A stretch of DNA of 64,000 bases from Isoetes taiwanensis (lineage: Eukaryota > Streptophyta > Lycopodiopsida > Isoetales > Isoetaceae). Each line of letters opens with the position of its first letter. Position 1 is the stretch's first letter. The stretch is from NCBI GenBank assembly GCA_021234155.1, contig JAJEKV010000023.1, positions 10,115,141 through 10,179,140 of the forward strand. The letters run 5' to 3'. The translations under genes and the position numbers were made by a program. Below are positions 1-10,768 of the stretch, piece after piece. Under the pieces are notes generated by a model that was not told the origin of the DNA, did no database searches, and saw nothing but the letters and a program-made list of their open reading frames with translations.

Positions 1-299
1 CCACTATTAAGTTGCCGAGATCTGTGGAAATCCACCTTTGTTCTGCCTATGGGAATCTGTCAATTTCCAAAGAAGACAAACCACAGTTCCTGTTGGCTGG
101 GTAACAAACTTAAGTTCTTCATATTTTGGGCTTCTAGTTTACGAGTTAGTTCTTCAGATTGCTATTCCTTACATTTCAAATCAATATATCTGTTCCGTTC
201 AGTTGCATGGTTATTCATATCAATCGATATGCAGAGACCAAGCAGATGCTATTCTATTCTATGTTATTGATAGAAGCTCAGCAATTCGTTCAAATACTG

Positions 300-955
300 A
301 TTACGCTTCCGTCCAAGACCCTGCCGAATTGCCCTATAGAGCCACCACCCTCTCCCAGGCCGCAGTGCAGAGATAGCAGTATACAGACTGATCTAGAACT
401 AGACAAACCAGAATGCACAGAGAATGATCTAGGGCCGGACATGAGCACAGATGCCAGGACTCAGACAACTCCAGCCTCATGCAAGGATACCATAATGACC
501 GATCAGGTGACTCCAGGTTCAGACACAGACAAGATTTGCACAAGCATGGGGAACAGGTCCCATCACCGATAGCTGATCCCGAGCAAGATAGAGTCCTTAA
601 TCTGCGCATAGTGGGGCTACCTGAAACCGACTCTTGCTCAGATGCTGAACAAGCTGCAAATTTTTTCACTGATATCATGCACATTCAGCAGCCTAGTATT
701 GCCATAGCCCGGTGAGTTGGGGCCCAGAGTCCGGACCGACCTCGTCATATAGTCGTACACTTCAGCACCTCTCAGGACAGATTATATGTGCTCCAGCATG
801 GAAGTCATCTGAAGAATACTAGATTCTCAGTTCAAAAGGATCTCTCCCCTGTGCAGTTAACTAGGCGACGGGGGGAGTTGTGTAGTCTGAGAGGCTCAGA
901 TGCAGAACAAATGGGCAGTGTACAGAGGGGGCACGGCTATCATTCGCAACCACTG
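300..955 (+). pseudogene. LINE ORF1-like fragment (decayed)
   Basis: An acidic, Ser/Thr/Gln-rich stretch (about 300-570) leads into a second reading frame at about 574-712. This contains LRIVGLPE, then NFFTDIM and an Ala-Arg, followed by PRHIVVHF, DRLYVLQHGSHLKN and a basic stretch. That order matches the RNA-binding core of L1-type ORF1 proteins (LRIxGLPE ... RLG ... RPRxIxVxF ... VL ... LK), which coat LINE RNA. A frameshift near 560 joins the halves, and a TGA at 713-715 interrupts the core where Arg would be expected. CGA to TGA fits methyl-CpG decay. The stop at about 955 ends it. No ORF2 follows. Call is by recalled motif order; moderate confidence. Confidence 0.55.
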
Positions 956-1165
956 TGACCACCCTTGGCTGGGATATGCATAGTGCCTTATTAGTTAGTT
1001 CTTTTTGTTATTTCTTTCATGGTTTGTTACGGGGCTTTGTCTCCATGCTGTGCTTTGTTTAGGCTTAGGCCTTTTTGTTCTGTTGGGGGCTCATGCCCTC
1101 CTTTGTTCTGGTCCCATAACCCGATAGGGTTCTCGTGGACGATAAAAAACTTATCTATCTATTCT
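956..1165 (+). mobile_element. LINE 3' UTR and microsatellite-type tail
   Basis: Directly after the ORF1-like fragment comes a T-rich non-coding stretch that ends in a GGACGATAAAAAAC block followed by TATCTATCTATTCTATT. A similar ending (GGGACGTAAATGTATCTTATTCTATT) closes the LINE C fragment near 47215, so both look like LINE 3' ends with a short-repeat tail rather than poly(A). ORF2 is missing between ORF1 and this tail, so the copy is internally deleted. Confidence 0.45.
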
Positions 1166-1261
1166 ATTGTTTTCATGGTGCTGCCTACTGTGGCAGGGGG
1201 TTCAAATCCCTTACAAAGTGCTATGTGAAACCAATGCTGTTATTTGAACGTTAATGTAATG

Positions 1262-1378
1262 ACACTTATTCCGACCGTCATATTGACTTGCAGCAATGGT
1301 TAGATAATCATATGCTGATGTTGAAAAGGGGGTTTGACCCCATCACAGTTGAAAAGGGAGTTTGACCCCATCACAGAT
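1262..1378 (+). mobile_element. tRNA-like SINE head with 27-bp tandem duplication
   Basis: The block CAATGGTTAGATAATCATAT followed by GGGGGTTTGACCCC resembles a degenerate tRNA A box and B box. The same layout recurs at 8935-9000. The segment GTTGAAAAGGGGGTTTGACC is tandemly duplicated (second copy from about 1350). A further B-box-like GGTTCAAATCC lies at 1199-1209. Confidence 0.4.
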
Positions 1379-1487
1379 TTAGTAGACGGTGGACAATGCA
1401 TTAGAGGGAATATACATGGGAATATTATGGAAAGCAATGGCTATACTTTCAAGATAAGACAAAACAAGCGACATAGCTACCGGGAAC

Positions 1488-1690
1488 CAAGTTCCCAACT
1501 TCGTTCCCGTTCCCAACTCCGTTCCCGAGGGTCCAGAGTTCCATAAGTTCCCACTTTAGTTCCCAGTAGAAAAGGGAATATACCTCGAATATACTCAAAG
1601 GATCCCTCGAATATACTCGAATATCACGTTCCCATTACGTTCCCGTTCCCATCCGTTCCCGTTCACGTTCCGAATTTTGAGTCCCCGTTC
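1488..1690. repeat. GTTCCC-rich degenerate tandem repeat
   Basis: Many irregular copies of GTTCCC/CGTTCCC are interspersed with CTCGAATATACTC units. There is no coding signal. It is strongly C-rich on this strand compared with the AT-rich DNA on both sides. Confidence 0.7.
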
Positions 1691-1699
1691 CGGGTAGCT

Positions 1700-3110
1700 A
1701 TAAAACACGTTAATATATCTTTATCTGGAAATTTTTTATGCTTCATTATTTTATAAAAATAAAAATACACCCTTTTTTTTGTGGACGTGCTATACTATAA
1801 AGTATAGACATTTTTAGGAGGGAAAGTTTTATAAGCTGCTCAATTTGAAGGAAAAAAATGTTGGAAGGAAAAACGTGATAATTTAATATATGCATTCCTG
1901 GTAAAATCCATAGCTCTTGGTTAACATACTCATAGGTTCTTGGTTAGCATACTCATACTCATAGGTATCTTCTCAAATCCAGTTATCACAAGAAAAACAT
2001 TAAAAATAGAGCCAGAATAATTGAGGCAAAATTGGAACGTGATGGGACTATTTGTTAGCAAATCTGTGAGGACGTTATTAGCCAATCAGCAACATAAAGC
2101 TAAGTGTAATTGGCCTTGCAGCGTTGGCCACGGCCCATAAATTAGTGCTGCCAAACCATGAACATCAGACTGATTGTTCCACGTTTGGAGTTAATGGAAA
2201 AAGATGCAGAAAAGTTCATCTCAACTTGGCAATCAAAAAGCTTTTAATGACTAACATACAAACAAAATTCAACATGAGATCTGAAGGCTTCATTTATAAG
2301 GGCCGACTTTCCTTTAAAAACTCGGTATTTCACAATACAATAGGAGACTCTAGCTTCACACATAGATTAGAATATTTGTTCTGACTACATTTGATCTTCA
2401 TACATGGCAGTCATGGCTTCAGAGCTGACTTCTCAAGCTTTCCAGTCCAGAGATTAATGACTTCGTGTAAAAACATGGTATTTGGGAGAAACGGATGTCG
2501 GAAAACACATAAGAGTGCAATACTTGGATTTTTAATATTCTTTAAAATCAATCACTTAACTCTTATGATCATATAAAACTACTACTTTATCATGGCCACA
2601 AATTTCCATGATATTTCTTCTGACTACATCACTTAATTCTTCTGATCAAATAAAACAGAACTTTGACAAGGAAGGCTACAAACTTCTAGGAATCTCCTTT
2701 TAACAAAACTATTAATTTATTAGGCCACAAATCTCCATGAACATTTGTTCTGACACATCATTTACTCTTCTGATCAAACAAAACAAAACTTTGCCAAGGC
2801 CACAAACTTCCAGGTATCTCCTATTTTACAATCCAAGGCTTCATTAACAAATACGGAAGACTATAGACAAGCTTAATAACACAAACTAATTCTGTTCTTT
2901 GCAATTACATACCATAAAAAAAATAACCAAAACATTGATTTTCATATAAGAAAACAGACCTTCACACAAACATAGTTGGAAATAGAACTAAACCGACACA
3001 TATTTAGAAGAATCTGCATAAGTTGATTCATCATGGGCTAAAAGAAAATTTCCAAAATATATTATTCATCCATAACAGTGGTATGCAGCTTTAGAATCCT
3101 CTCACTTGCC
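1700..3110. other. AT-rich intergenic DNA with one diverged direct repeat
   Basis: No gene recognised. A direct repeat of about 80 bp sits at 2618-2703 and 2748-2828 (both contain CTTCTGATCAAA and ACAAACTTC near the ends). The rest is AT-rich sequence downstream of the minus-strand DUF538 gene, so its 3' UTR lies somewhere in the upper part. Confidence 0.5.
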
Positions 3111-3147
3111 AGGCTAAACTACAATAATAAGCAATAGCTTAGAAATA

Positions 3148-3570
3148 TTACTGACCGGGAGCAAAAGCTTCAACAGGGAAGGTTCTGGTGATTCCAGCCA
3201 AGCCCTTGAAGTGGATGGAGCCAGTGGGGGGATCATCCAAAAAAATATCATTAATTTCAACCCAAAGGAGCAGCTCCTTAGCCTTAACCCCTTTAAGCTT
3301 GGACAATTTACCTTTGGTGGCAAAAGCAGTGATTTCAGGAAAGTATCTAACCTGCTTTCCAGCGATGGCGAAATAATGCTTGATCTCCTTCTTACAAGTG
3401 ATCCAAACAAATCCGGTCTCTCGAACAATACCACATTCTTCAACATCTTCGAGAGGAAGGAGACCCAAAGGAAGGCAGCACTCCTCCAGAAGCTCGATGG
3501 CTTTTTTCATACAGATTTCGTGGCCATGGTAGACTTCTCCGTTCTTTTTATCCTGCTCAGAGATCGCCAT
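3148..3570 (-). CDS. DUF538 family protein, intact single exon
   Basis: A 140-residue protein of the plant-specific DUF538 family, whose biochemical role is unsettled. It starts MAISEQDKKNGEVYHGHEIC and carries the family hallmarks in order: an LEECCLPLGLLPL helix-turn segment (residues about 27-39), VEECGIVRETGFVW (about 42-55), a YFAI/VRYFPEITAF beta stretch, KLKGVKAKELLLWVEINDI (about 91-109) and the C-terminal FKGLAGITRTFPVEAF. Length is normal for the shorter DUF538 proteins, and no signal peptide or membrane segment is visible. An in-frame GTG at 3574-3576 would add two residues. I chose the ATG at 3568-3570 because plant genes start with ATG. No frameshift or stop: one of only two intact host-type genes here. 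Confidence 0.88.
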   Translation of the reverse strand: MAISEQDKKNGEVYHGHEICMKKAIELLEECCLPLGLLPLEDVEECGIVRETGFVWITCKKEIKHYFAIAGKQVRYFPEITAFATKGKLSKLKGVKAKELLLWVEINDIFLDDPPTGSIHFKGLAGITRTFPVEAFAPGQ

Positions 3571-3607
3571 AGCCACCGGATTGAAGGAAAGCAGGGCACA
3601 ACATGGG

Positions 3608-3617
3608 CTTATATAGG
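3608..3617 (-). promoter_or_regulatory. TATA box of the DUF538 gene
   Basis: On the minus strand this reads CCTATATAAG, 38-47 bp upstream of the chosen ATG. With normal plant spacing (about 30 bp to the start site) the 5' UTR would be only some 5-15 nt. Confidence 0.6.
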
Positions 3618-3891
3618 GTCCCAGGTTTTATTTAAAAATGTATTTCATTTTGTTTTATTTGAATTTTATTTTTCCCTTACTATTCTTGTTTTAATGTGAG
3701 TAGGTGGCCCTTATGGGTGTACCAACTTTTGACCCGGCCCCTTCAATGCCACCTTATTTGGCGCGTAGATTTAAGACAGGTGTGGACCAATTTAGGACAC
3801 CCAATCAACCGGTTTTGTGTCATTTTTTTATGTGGTCCTTTTTTGTTTATTTTTTTTCCATTATTCAAACCGCAATTTCTCTTTGTCCAAA

Positions 3892-3917
3892 TCAATTCAA
3901 TTCAATTCAATTCAATT
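3892..3917. repeat. (TCAAT)n microsatellite
   Basis: Five successive TCAAT units followed by a TTCTC-rich stretch, in the upstream region of the DUF538 gene. Confidence 0.85.
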
Positions 3918-4589
3918 TTCTTCTCTTCTCTTCTCTCTGATCTATCTGTCTATGGCGGTGTGCTTCCCCATTCACGTTACACCCAATGCCCAATTCCTGC
4001 CATCCATGTGAAATTGTACTGCTTATTTACAGAATCACGGCCCTTGCAGAAGATTATAATACCACAATTCTGACCTATTTAATAGCTGGATTCGACCTCT
4101 GATGAACTTGTCCTATGGGTCAATTTGGCCACAGGGGCTTCTGCCAATTTCATTACTTTTTTTCTGCCAAATGTTGCATATAAGCATAGACACCATAATA
4201 TGTGATCAATAAGGTAAAATATATGGAGTAGGATATTTGTTCTGACTTATGATGGAGATATTATAGTTGAATTTGCTTTGTGATGTCCTTGTCCCATAGG
4301 TCAGTTTGGTCATAGTGGACGTTTGATCAATCTTTGTATTCTTTATTAGAATGGCAAATATTACTCGTCATCACCTTCTTTTTTTCTTCTTGTTCTTTAA
4401 ATTGAATGCACAATATTGCAAGTAAGAATAGCCTTCAATCAAAAAAAAAAAAAATTTGCAAGTAAGCATGGGCAACACATGAACTACCTATTAAGCATAC
4501 ATCGAACAGAAATCTAAAGAACTATTATCCTTAGATCAGACATTTAGTCCTCATAAATAACAATCATGAACCTCCCATCACTATCAGAG

Positions 4590-4760
4590 TGAAGGGCTCT
4601 GTAACATTTTGACTTGGCCTTATCATATCATGGGATGGTATGGTCTTGCAATGCTCGACATTTTGACTTGATCTTGTCATATTATGAGATGACGGTCTTG
4701 CAATGCTCAAGGACGAACATAATTCATATGACACTGGACGGTGTGGTCTTGTAATACTCC
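4590..4760 (+). repeat. Three diverged ~50-bp tandem units
   Basis: The phrases ACATTTTGACTTG ... GGTCTTGCAATGCTC occur twice (from about 4603 and 4658), with a third, more diverged unit ending GGTCTTGTAATACTCC. No coding signal. Confidence 0.6.
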
Positions 4761-4943
4761 AGACAAGCATCATTTTAATGGGGGGGATTATGACCCATGC
4801 ATTAAGTTTAGTAGGGAGCTCCTATTTGTTGCATCAATCGAATGCATTCCAACCAACACATATTCTAGTCACTAGTACAAACATAGGTTTGTATTGGCAT
4901 GATAATATCATCATCATATTCTTGTCACTAGTATAAAATAGGT

Positions 4944-5049
4944 ATAAATGGCACAAAAAGAACATAGGATAAATGGCACAAATGGCATATTATATTTTAT
5001 TTTTGCACATTTGTGACATCATTTATCCTCCGCCATTTTTGTGCCATTT
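4944..5049. repeat. ~100-bp inverted repeat (MITE-like)
   Basis: AAATGGCACAAAAA on the left is matched by TTTTTGTGCCATTT on the right, and inner GATAAATG is matched by CATTTATC. Together they form a long imperfect hairpin. No target duplication was recognised. Confidence 0.55.
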
Positions 5050-5284
5050 AAACTATCGCTGACACAAAGCATTGAACATGCATGCACATCTTCGTCTATT
5101 TCCAAACAACATTTTGCGCAAATTCGTCGTTTTGAGACCAAATTGGATATGCAGAATCAATCTAATTTTTTTTTTTTTTTTTTGTTGGGGGAGGGGGGGG
5201 ACAGGAATATTCCCCGGACTTGCAGGTCAAGGGTAGGTCATATGGTGTATATAATATTTTTGAACCATCGATCTCAATTTTTTG

Positions 5285-5462
5285 GCCTCATGTACTCTTA
5301 GTTATGTGCCCCATGCGACCATTGATTTGACCTGGCAGATGGACATAAGCAGGCCGCCTGCCTTTGGGAAAAAAGATATGTTTGGAATATAATGATTTCA
5401 TCCAAGTTTGAACTAGAGACCTTTAATGCGGAACTTGATAACCATTTGAATTATATCACATG
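5285..5462 (-). mobile_element. tRNA-derived SINE copy
   Basis: Minus strand from 5462 downward reads GTGATATAATTCAAATGGTT (A-box-like), then AAAGGTCTCTAGTTCAAACT TGG (B-box-like). After the B box, GGATGAAATCATTATATTCC is shared in part with the copies at 5744 and 8143. The spacing of A and B boxes is that of a tRNA promoter. The body continues at least to about 5290. Confidence 0.55.
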
Positions 5463-5743
5463 TAATAGTGACTATGGACGATAAATTAACAGTTCTGCTA
5501 CTATAGTTGCTACTGAAATACATCAACATATTGTACCTATTGTCTAAAAAAGTTGAGCAATGTCATTTTTGTACAATTTTTTGTGGTTTAATTGGTCACT
5601 AAGACCTTCAGAAAACATGGCCCAAGCGGCCTCAACTACACCCAAGAAAGGGATTAGAGCATGTGGAATCTTATTTTGCATTGAATTTAAGATCTTTTTT
5701 AAATGCTCTCTAGACAATGCAACAAGATATTCTACTTTCAAAT

Positions 5744-5815
5744 TGGTTTCATCCGGATTCAAATTGAAGACTTTTAATATATTGGATTATTGTGATATCA
5801 TCTACACCATATGAA
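5744..5815 (-). mobile_element. tRNA-derived SINE head, diverged copy
   Basis: Minus strand reads CATATGGTGTAGATGATATC ... AGTCTTCAATTTGAATCCGG ATGAAACC. It aligns to the copies at 5285-5462 and 8143-8217, including the shared GGATGAAACC just past the B box. Confidence 0.5.
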
Positions 5816-5984
5816 TTTTGGTACCAATAGGATTGCGATCCTCCACAAAGTGAAGTAAACAAACTTACTGCCATTGGTATGAAATGCGAGAGGAACTCTA
5901 TTTTGTACTACGTAATAAACGTTTGCTTGAAATTACTGTCAAAATCTGTCACTTTTATAAGGCAGAATATCTTGCAGGTTTCGC

Positions 5985-6000
5985 GGAGCGGCGCCGCTCC
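5985..6000. repeat. 16-bp perfect GC palindrome
   Basis: GGAGCGGCGCCGCTCC is self-complementary. It lies in an otherwise AT-rich stretch, ahead of the GC-rich block at 6600-6890. Confidence 0.8.
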
Positions 6001-6089
6001 TTTGCAAGCACCTCTGTTTCATGCTTTTGCATTTGCATTTTGCATTCGATTCTGGCAGTTTCGTTGCCTAGATCCGGCACTCATGCTCA

Positions 6090-6285
6090 TCCTTCTTCTC
6101 TGCTCTAGCCTAGCCCATCGCTGTTTCAGAGCCATTTCTTCCTTCTATCTTCTCTGCCTAGCCTAGCCCATCGCTGTTTCAAGCCATTTCTTCCATATCC
6201 GTTGAAACGGATATCCCGTTGTTCCATATCTCTGCCATATCCATATCTCCATATCCATATTCCATATCTCTGCCATATCCTTGCC
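6090..6285. repeat. Short direct repeats and CCATAT-rich microsatellite
   Basis: The phrase CTAGCCTAGCCCATCGCTGT followed by TTCA...GCCATTTCTTCC occurs twice. It is followed by repeated CCATATC/CCATATT units. Confidence 0.65.
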
Positions 6286-6727
6286 CATCGCTGTTTCTTC
6301 CTTGCAAACAAAAAAGAACACTCTCGATGCATATTCTAATTGTTAGAAATCGGCCCCTTTTCTTTTTGAGCAGCCGAAATGAACCAAATCATGGCAAATC
6401 ATAGAGATATCATATGTTGGGAAAAAAAACAAAAACAAATTCCGTCTTGCCATCATTTGTTTCTTCCTTCTCTCTTCTCGCCATAGCCGTTGAACAAAGT
6501 TTACGCCACAAAAATCTCCGCCGGAAAATTTTTTACGGTACGTAATTTCAGCAAAGTTTATTACGTTTGTTAATTTCCGGTGAGAGTGAATTCATGGAAA
6601 AAAGTTTCACCGGCGGAACCGCCTGACCTCGGCGCTTTTCGGCTCCGCCGCTCGTGCGCCGCTCCTCTAGCGGCGCCGCCTCGAAAGTTTTTCCGGCGGA
6701 ATTCCTCCCGTCCGGAAATTATCTAAT

Positions 6728-6889
6728 ACATAGTTCACGGCGGGGCAAGTTTACGCCCCGTAGGGCTTTGAGGCGGCGCCGCCAGCCGAGGCGGCCGACG
6801 AGCGGCGGAGCCGCGAGTCGCCGCCGAGGCTGGTGGTCGTCGCCGAGAAGCCCTACTAGGGCGTAAACTTGCCCCGCCGTGAACTATGG
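6728..6889. repeat. GC-rich foldback with ~40-bp inverted arms
   Basis: The left arm begins TAGTTCACGGCGGGGCAAGT and runs into TTTACGCCC. The right arm is its reverse complement, ending at 6889. The spacer holds GGCGGCGCCGCC-type sequence. The whole is about 160 bp. Short coding frames across it are very Arg/Gly/Pro-rich and follow from composition. Confidence 0.75.
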
Positions 6890-7074
6890 GACGTAATACT
6901 CGCCTGCCATTGATTACGAAGCTTTGAAGATGTAAGCTATGGCGCTGTGTAGGCGCTTGAAGGCGCCATAGCAGATTAGAGTTAGCGAAGGCCAGTTCTT
7001 ACATAAATCTCTATAAGATTTACAATATTTTCAAGATTTTTCCTTCTAATCATTTTTCTTTTGTTTGCAGTCGT

Positions 7075-7262
7075 CTAGAGCTTCTTTTGCCAGTCATTGG
7101 AGCTTCTTTTATCGTCATTGGAGCTTTTATCTGCTGTTTTACCATCATTGGAGCTTCTGTCTGTTGTTTTACCGTCGTTGGAGCTTCTGTGTGCTTGTTT
7201 TACCGTCATTAGAGCCTCTTTTACCGTCATTGAAGCTTCTTTTTCCGTCATTGGAGGCGCTA
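7075..7262 (+). repeat. Degenerate tandem repeat, CGTCATTGGAGCTTCTTTT units
   Basis: About eight units of the kind ACCGTCATTGGAGCTTCT with variable T-rich linkers follow a good splice-acceptor-like TTTGTTTGCAG. A translated frame gives a repeated HWSF motif, but the units differ in phase, so coding is doubtful. Confidence 0.6.
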
Positions 7263-7379
7263 TAGCTGCTGTTGGAGAACCTACTGTTATAGAAGAGAGA
7301 TATTTGTAAATGGAATGTCTTTTTCGTAAGTGGAGTGTTTAGATGCAAGATTTTAGTGATAATCCTTTTTTATTTTGTT

Positions 7380-7900
7380 TGTAGTTGTTTCAACCGGTTT
7401 GAAATCCGTCATTGAAACCCCTGTTTGCTATTTTGCAGTGAAGTGTCAGCTTGAGGTAAACATTTGGTTGAATATTGACGAATATGCTTATAATTTTTGT
7501 TCTTAGTCTTCTAATGTTGTGTATAATCTTCATGCAGGTGTTTGAAGACATTGCTAGCTTGTTGAAGACGGTGTCACCTTGTTCTTGCTGTGAACTTGTT
7601 ATCTAAGGTATTTTAGGATGTCTATGTTTCAAATATTTTAAATTATGATTGCTATTCTACCAGCAAAATCTTCTAACAGAAACTGTGTTTGCTGCTGCAG
7701 AATGGCAGGGCCTTCTGAACCATCTTTTAATTTGTTATCTCAAGATTAGTTCTCCTGCTGCGGTTGTTGCATATGATAATGATGACACAGCAGACATTCT
7801 TGCTGAGATGGAACAAGGCAATGGCAATATACTGTTAAATCGAGATATTTGAACTGTTACTATGAAATGGAGATATCTGAACTGTTAAGGATCTGTTAAT
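7380..7900 (+). other. Exon-like series, unassigned
   Basis: Acceptor-like sequences occur at about 7380 (TTTGTTTGTAG), 7537 (CTTCATGCAG) and 7700 (GCTGCTGCAG). The last is followed by an ATG reading MAGPSEPSFNLLSQD then stop. Another frame here (7649-7852) ends DDTADILAEMEQGNG. No family recognised; it may be remains of a captured gene. Confidence 0.25.
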
Positions 7901-8142
7901 ATGGATTGTGTTCTGTAAACTTGTAATTCTGCTGAAATAATTGTGTTCAGAGTTTTAACTCTCTCGAGAGAATTTCATGGTGGAGGAAATATTGTCTGGT
8001 GGACAAAGAATTCCATCCTATAACTTTAGGCAGAAATAACACTAAATTGACAGTAATCAATGGCAGGCGTGTATTACGTCCATATGAATTGGATTGTGAT
8101 ACCCACATTAATGAATGACAATGGAGAAAAGAAGTGTGCTTG

Positions 8143-8217
8143 AAATAATATGGTTTTGTCCAAGTTTCAACTGAAGACCTTTAGTGTGTAGAATAAGCAT
8201 TAACCAGCTATACCATG
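8143..8217 (-). mobile_element. tRNA-derived SINE head
   Basis: Minus strand reads CATGGTATAGCTGGTTAATG C (A-box-like), then AAAGGTCTTCAGTTGAAACT TGGAC (B-box-like), followed by AAAACCATATTATTTC. This is the best of three related copies in the first 9 kb. Confidence 0.6.
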
Positions 8218-8315
8218 AAATCAATATCAAAAGTATATGAAGAGGATAGAGTATGCAGTTCCATACTTAGTTTTACCTTCAATTTGATCAGTCGATGAAC
8301 TGTTAGATACAACTT

Positions 8316-8372
8316 ATTATCTAGTTGTCAACTCTTAGATTCATGTCGGTGAGGTTCAAATCCTCATTTTTA
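8316..8372 (+). mobile_element. tRNA-like element with intact T-arm
   Basis: TATCTAGTTGTCAACTCTTA precedes GTGAGGTTCAAATCCTCAT. The latter folds as a five-pair stem with a seven-base TTCAAAT loop, as in a tRNA T arm. No acceptor stem can be closed, so this is a SINE head or tRNA remnant, not a tRNA gene. Confidence 0.45.
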
Positions 8373-8388
8373 CATGCAAACATGTCTG

Positions 8389-8440
8389 ATAATAAGTTGT
8401 CAGATAATAAGTTATCAGATAATAAGTTATCTGATAATTG
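8389..8440. repeat. GATAATAAGTTATCA tandem repeat
   Basis: Three to four 15-bp units run in tandem. The last changes to AGTTATCTGATAATTGTCAG, so the array can also pair with itself. Confidence 0.8.
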
Positions 8441-8934
8441 TCAGAACACTGGGTCTTGCTCAGGCTACTCCAACAGATGGCCTTACCATAGGCGGTGGTC
8501 CCATTTAAATTGTGCAAAACATCAAACACAGAATCGATGGCACAAGATATCAGATCTTCCAAAGTCCTGTTCAGATTCATTCAATATGAGAAGTTGTCTG
8601 ATATAATTTCTTGGCTGTAGTAGCCTGATAACATTGCCTTTGCCGTCAGCACCACTTTGGGTTCCACATCCATTCTGCACAACAGCGGTGTCGCTAGAAC
8701 TGCCGCTCATATTCCCGTTATGAATGCTGCCTTTTTTTTAAAGCCATTCTTGTGGTTAGAATTAGATGATTTTGTTTGACAAATCCGTGGTCTGTTTGTT
8801 GGGTTTTGCATTTCTCGTGTGTGAGGGATGGAATGCTGAGCATTGGCTCTTGAACTACAGGTTTGAAATTTGTGGCTGCAAAGCCTTTGTTATGTTTATT
8901 GTGATGCTGTCTAGATTCGTATAGTTGTATAGTG

Positions 8935-9000
8935 TACATTGACTCTAGTGGTTTTGACAACCATATGCTGAGGTAGAAAATGGGGTTTGATCCCATCTTG
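8935..9000 (+). mobile_element. tRNA-like SINE head
   Basis: CTCTAGTGGTTTTGACAACC ATATGCTGAGG then GGGGTTTGATCCCATC has A-box and B-box spacing. It shares CATATGCTGA and the B box with the copy at 1262-1378. Confidence 0.45.
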
Positions 9001-9582
9001 TTTTTGCATGGACGACCACGATAGTGAGATTTGAAATATTCTATAATATATTCCATGAATCAAGGGTTGAAATGGGAGGAGTATTAAGATGAAAAGATTT
9101 AGGAAGTCAATTTTTAAAACTACTTTTTTGAATTATGATGCCCATCATCTCCACTTTTAACATGATATTTAAGAACTTTCGAACTCGAGCAAGATTTTGA
9201 ATTTGAAGAATCTTAATTTTGAAAACCAAAGGGTGCAACCGTAGAGTAGACGACTTACACTTCTCTTTCATTTGACTTCAAAGGCACTTTACGTTAGCAT
9301 AGATAGAAATACTAGCTCACTCTCAATTCATGTAGATGGTAGAGATACTACACATTCAGTGTAGATGGGAACTATAGTGACATTAAAATATATGGACTTC
9401 TTTTGTGTTCCATGTTACCACTTCCACAAGCTCCCCACGCCATGCACTTGTTATTCACAAGGGCTACTTATGGACTTGGAACCAAAAAAAAAGGGAAAAA
9501 AAGAAAAGGACAAGAGGAAGTGGCCGAAATTTGGAATAGATTATTCCATCTATACAAAGCCAGAGGCAAAGATAATATCATT

Positions 9583-10768
9583 CTAGTGAGGTAAAGAAGG
9601 AATAAATCCTATTCCCGGCCTCCCCATAATACTTCTAGGAATACTAGCAGGAGATGGCAAAGGCACAAGCCCATTCTCCATGTTAAATGCTGCACATATC
9701 TCCACACAAGCAGCCACTCCATTAGGACTGATCTGCCCTAAGGGATCATTGCGTGTCTCCGCATCGCGAATTCGCCTGGCATCGCGCTCCGTCACCACCT
9801 TATCTGCTGGAAGGTACTGCTTGGCATCCTAAGCAACATGCATGTTATGTTGAGATATGACTTTAGAGCATACATATAGATATATGTCTAAAACATAACA
9901 AGAACATTGCCATGCATTCAAATAGGAGAGAAAAGTAATTGCTCACTATCAAGGCATCTCCCAGGGTTGCTTCTGGTGTGTTTTCAAATAGATTCAGTGC
10001 ATATGCAGCAGGGCCTCCTAATACTCCTGATGGCACACCAGTTGCCCTCGCTTCGGCGCTCTGAATTGCCCTTACATCTTTCAGCTCCAAAGGCTTGTTT
10101 TGGCATGCCCTTGCAGCCTCTTCTAATGCCTGCATACAGCTTTGCATCATAATTCAGTCTTTTCAATGCCTATATATTCATATGCATCATAATTCAGCCT
10201 TTTTTGAATCACATATCCATTTCTGAATCACATATGATTTGCATCATAAAATTCAGCATACTCAAATGCATCCAAATTTATCAAATATTAACACCAAGGT
10301 TTAACACAACCTACAGATATTATCTCAGAACCTAAAATCCTAAACCGATCATCAGACAGAACCTAAAACCGTAAAACCCTGTTGCAAACAACAAAGCTTA
10401 GAACCCTAAACCTGAAGGAGAGTAAGCCAAATAAATTCCTTCACAATACCATAGGCAGGAAGAGTAAGAAGAAAACAATAATATTTTTTTTTAGAAAGGA
10501 TGCTTACGTCCCCAATAGTTTTGGCTCGAATTTCTCCTTCGTGTTCCTTGGTTTTGTGAGTTCTGATATGGGCTTCTGGATGGTATTGCCATGCCTGTGG
10601 ATTGGGATGGGGCTTCAGTTCGTCAGCTTCCTCTGCTTCAGGACCGTAGTTAACCTGTTGGCCTGGATGGAACGCCGCCGACGCCATAGCCATGGCCTTT
10701 ACCTTCGCATCAACGAATTTGAGACGCGGACATCCTTGCCTAAATAGTGCATGCTCCTCTCCCTCCAT
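9583..10768 (-). CDS. LEA D-34 / seed maturation protein (SMP domain), three exons
   Basis: Exons on the minus strand: 10768-10508, 10129-9947, 9828-9583. Introns are GT..AG (donors GTAAGC and GTGAGC; acceptors TATGCAG and GCTTAG), both in phase 0, giving 229 residues. After a short N-terminal segment comes AKTIGD/ALEEAARACQNKPLE, then a full SMP repeat (DVRAIQSAEARATGVPSGVL GG) and a second one (LPADKVVTERDARRIRDAET R ... GVAAC). This order matches the last two SMP repeats of D-34 LEA proteins, soluble stress and seed/spore desiccation proteins. The family usually has three repeats, and the first is absent here. A second in-frame Met lies about 25 codons in and could be the true start. No stop or frameshift interrupts it. 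Confidence 0.82.

Noticed and set aside
3574-3576. GTG start giving a two-residue longer DUF538 protein
   Set aside because: Plant nuclear genes start with ATG, and a good ATG follows two codons later.
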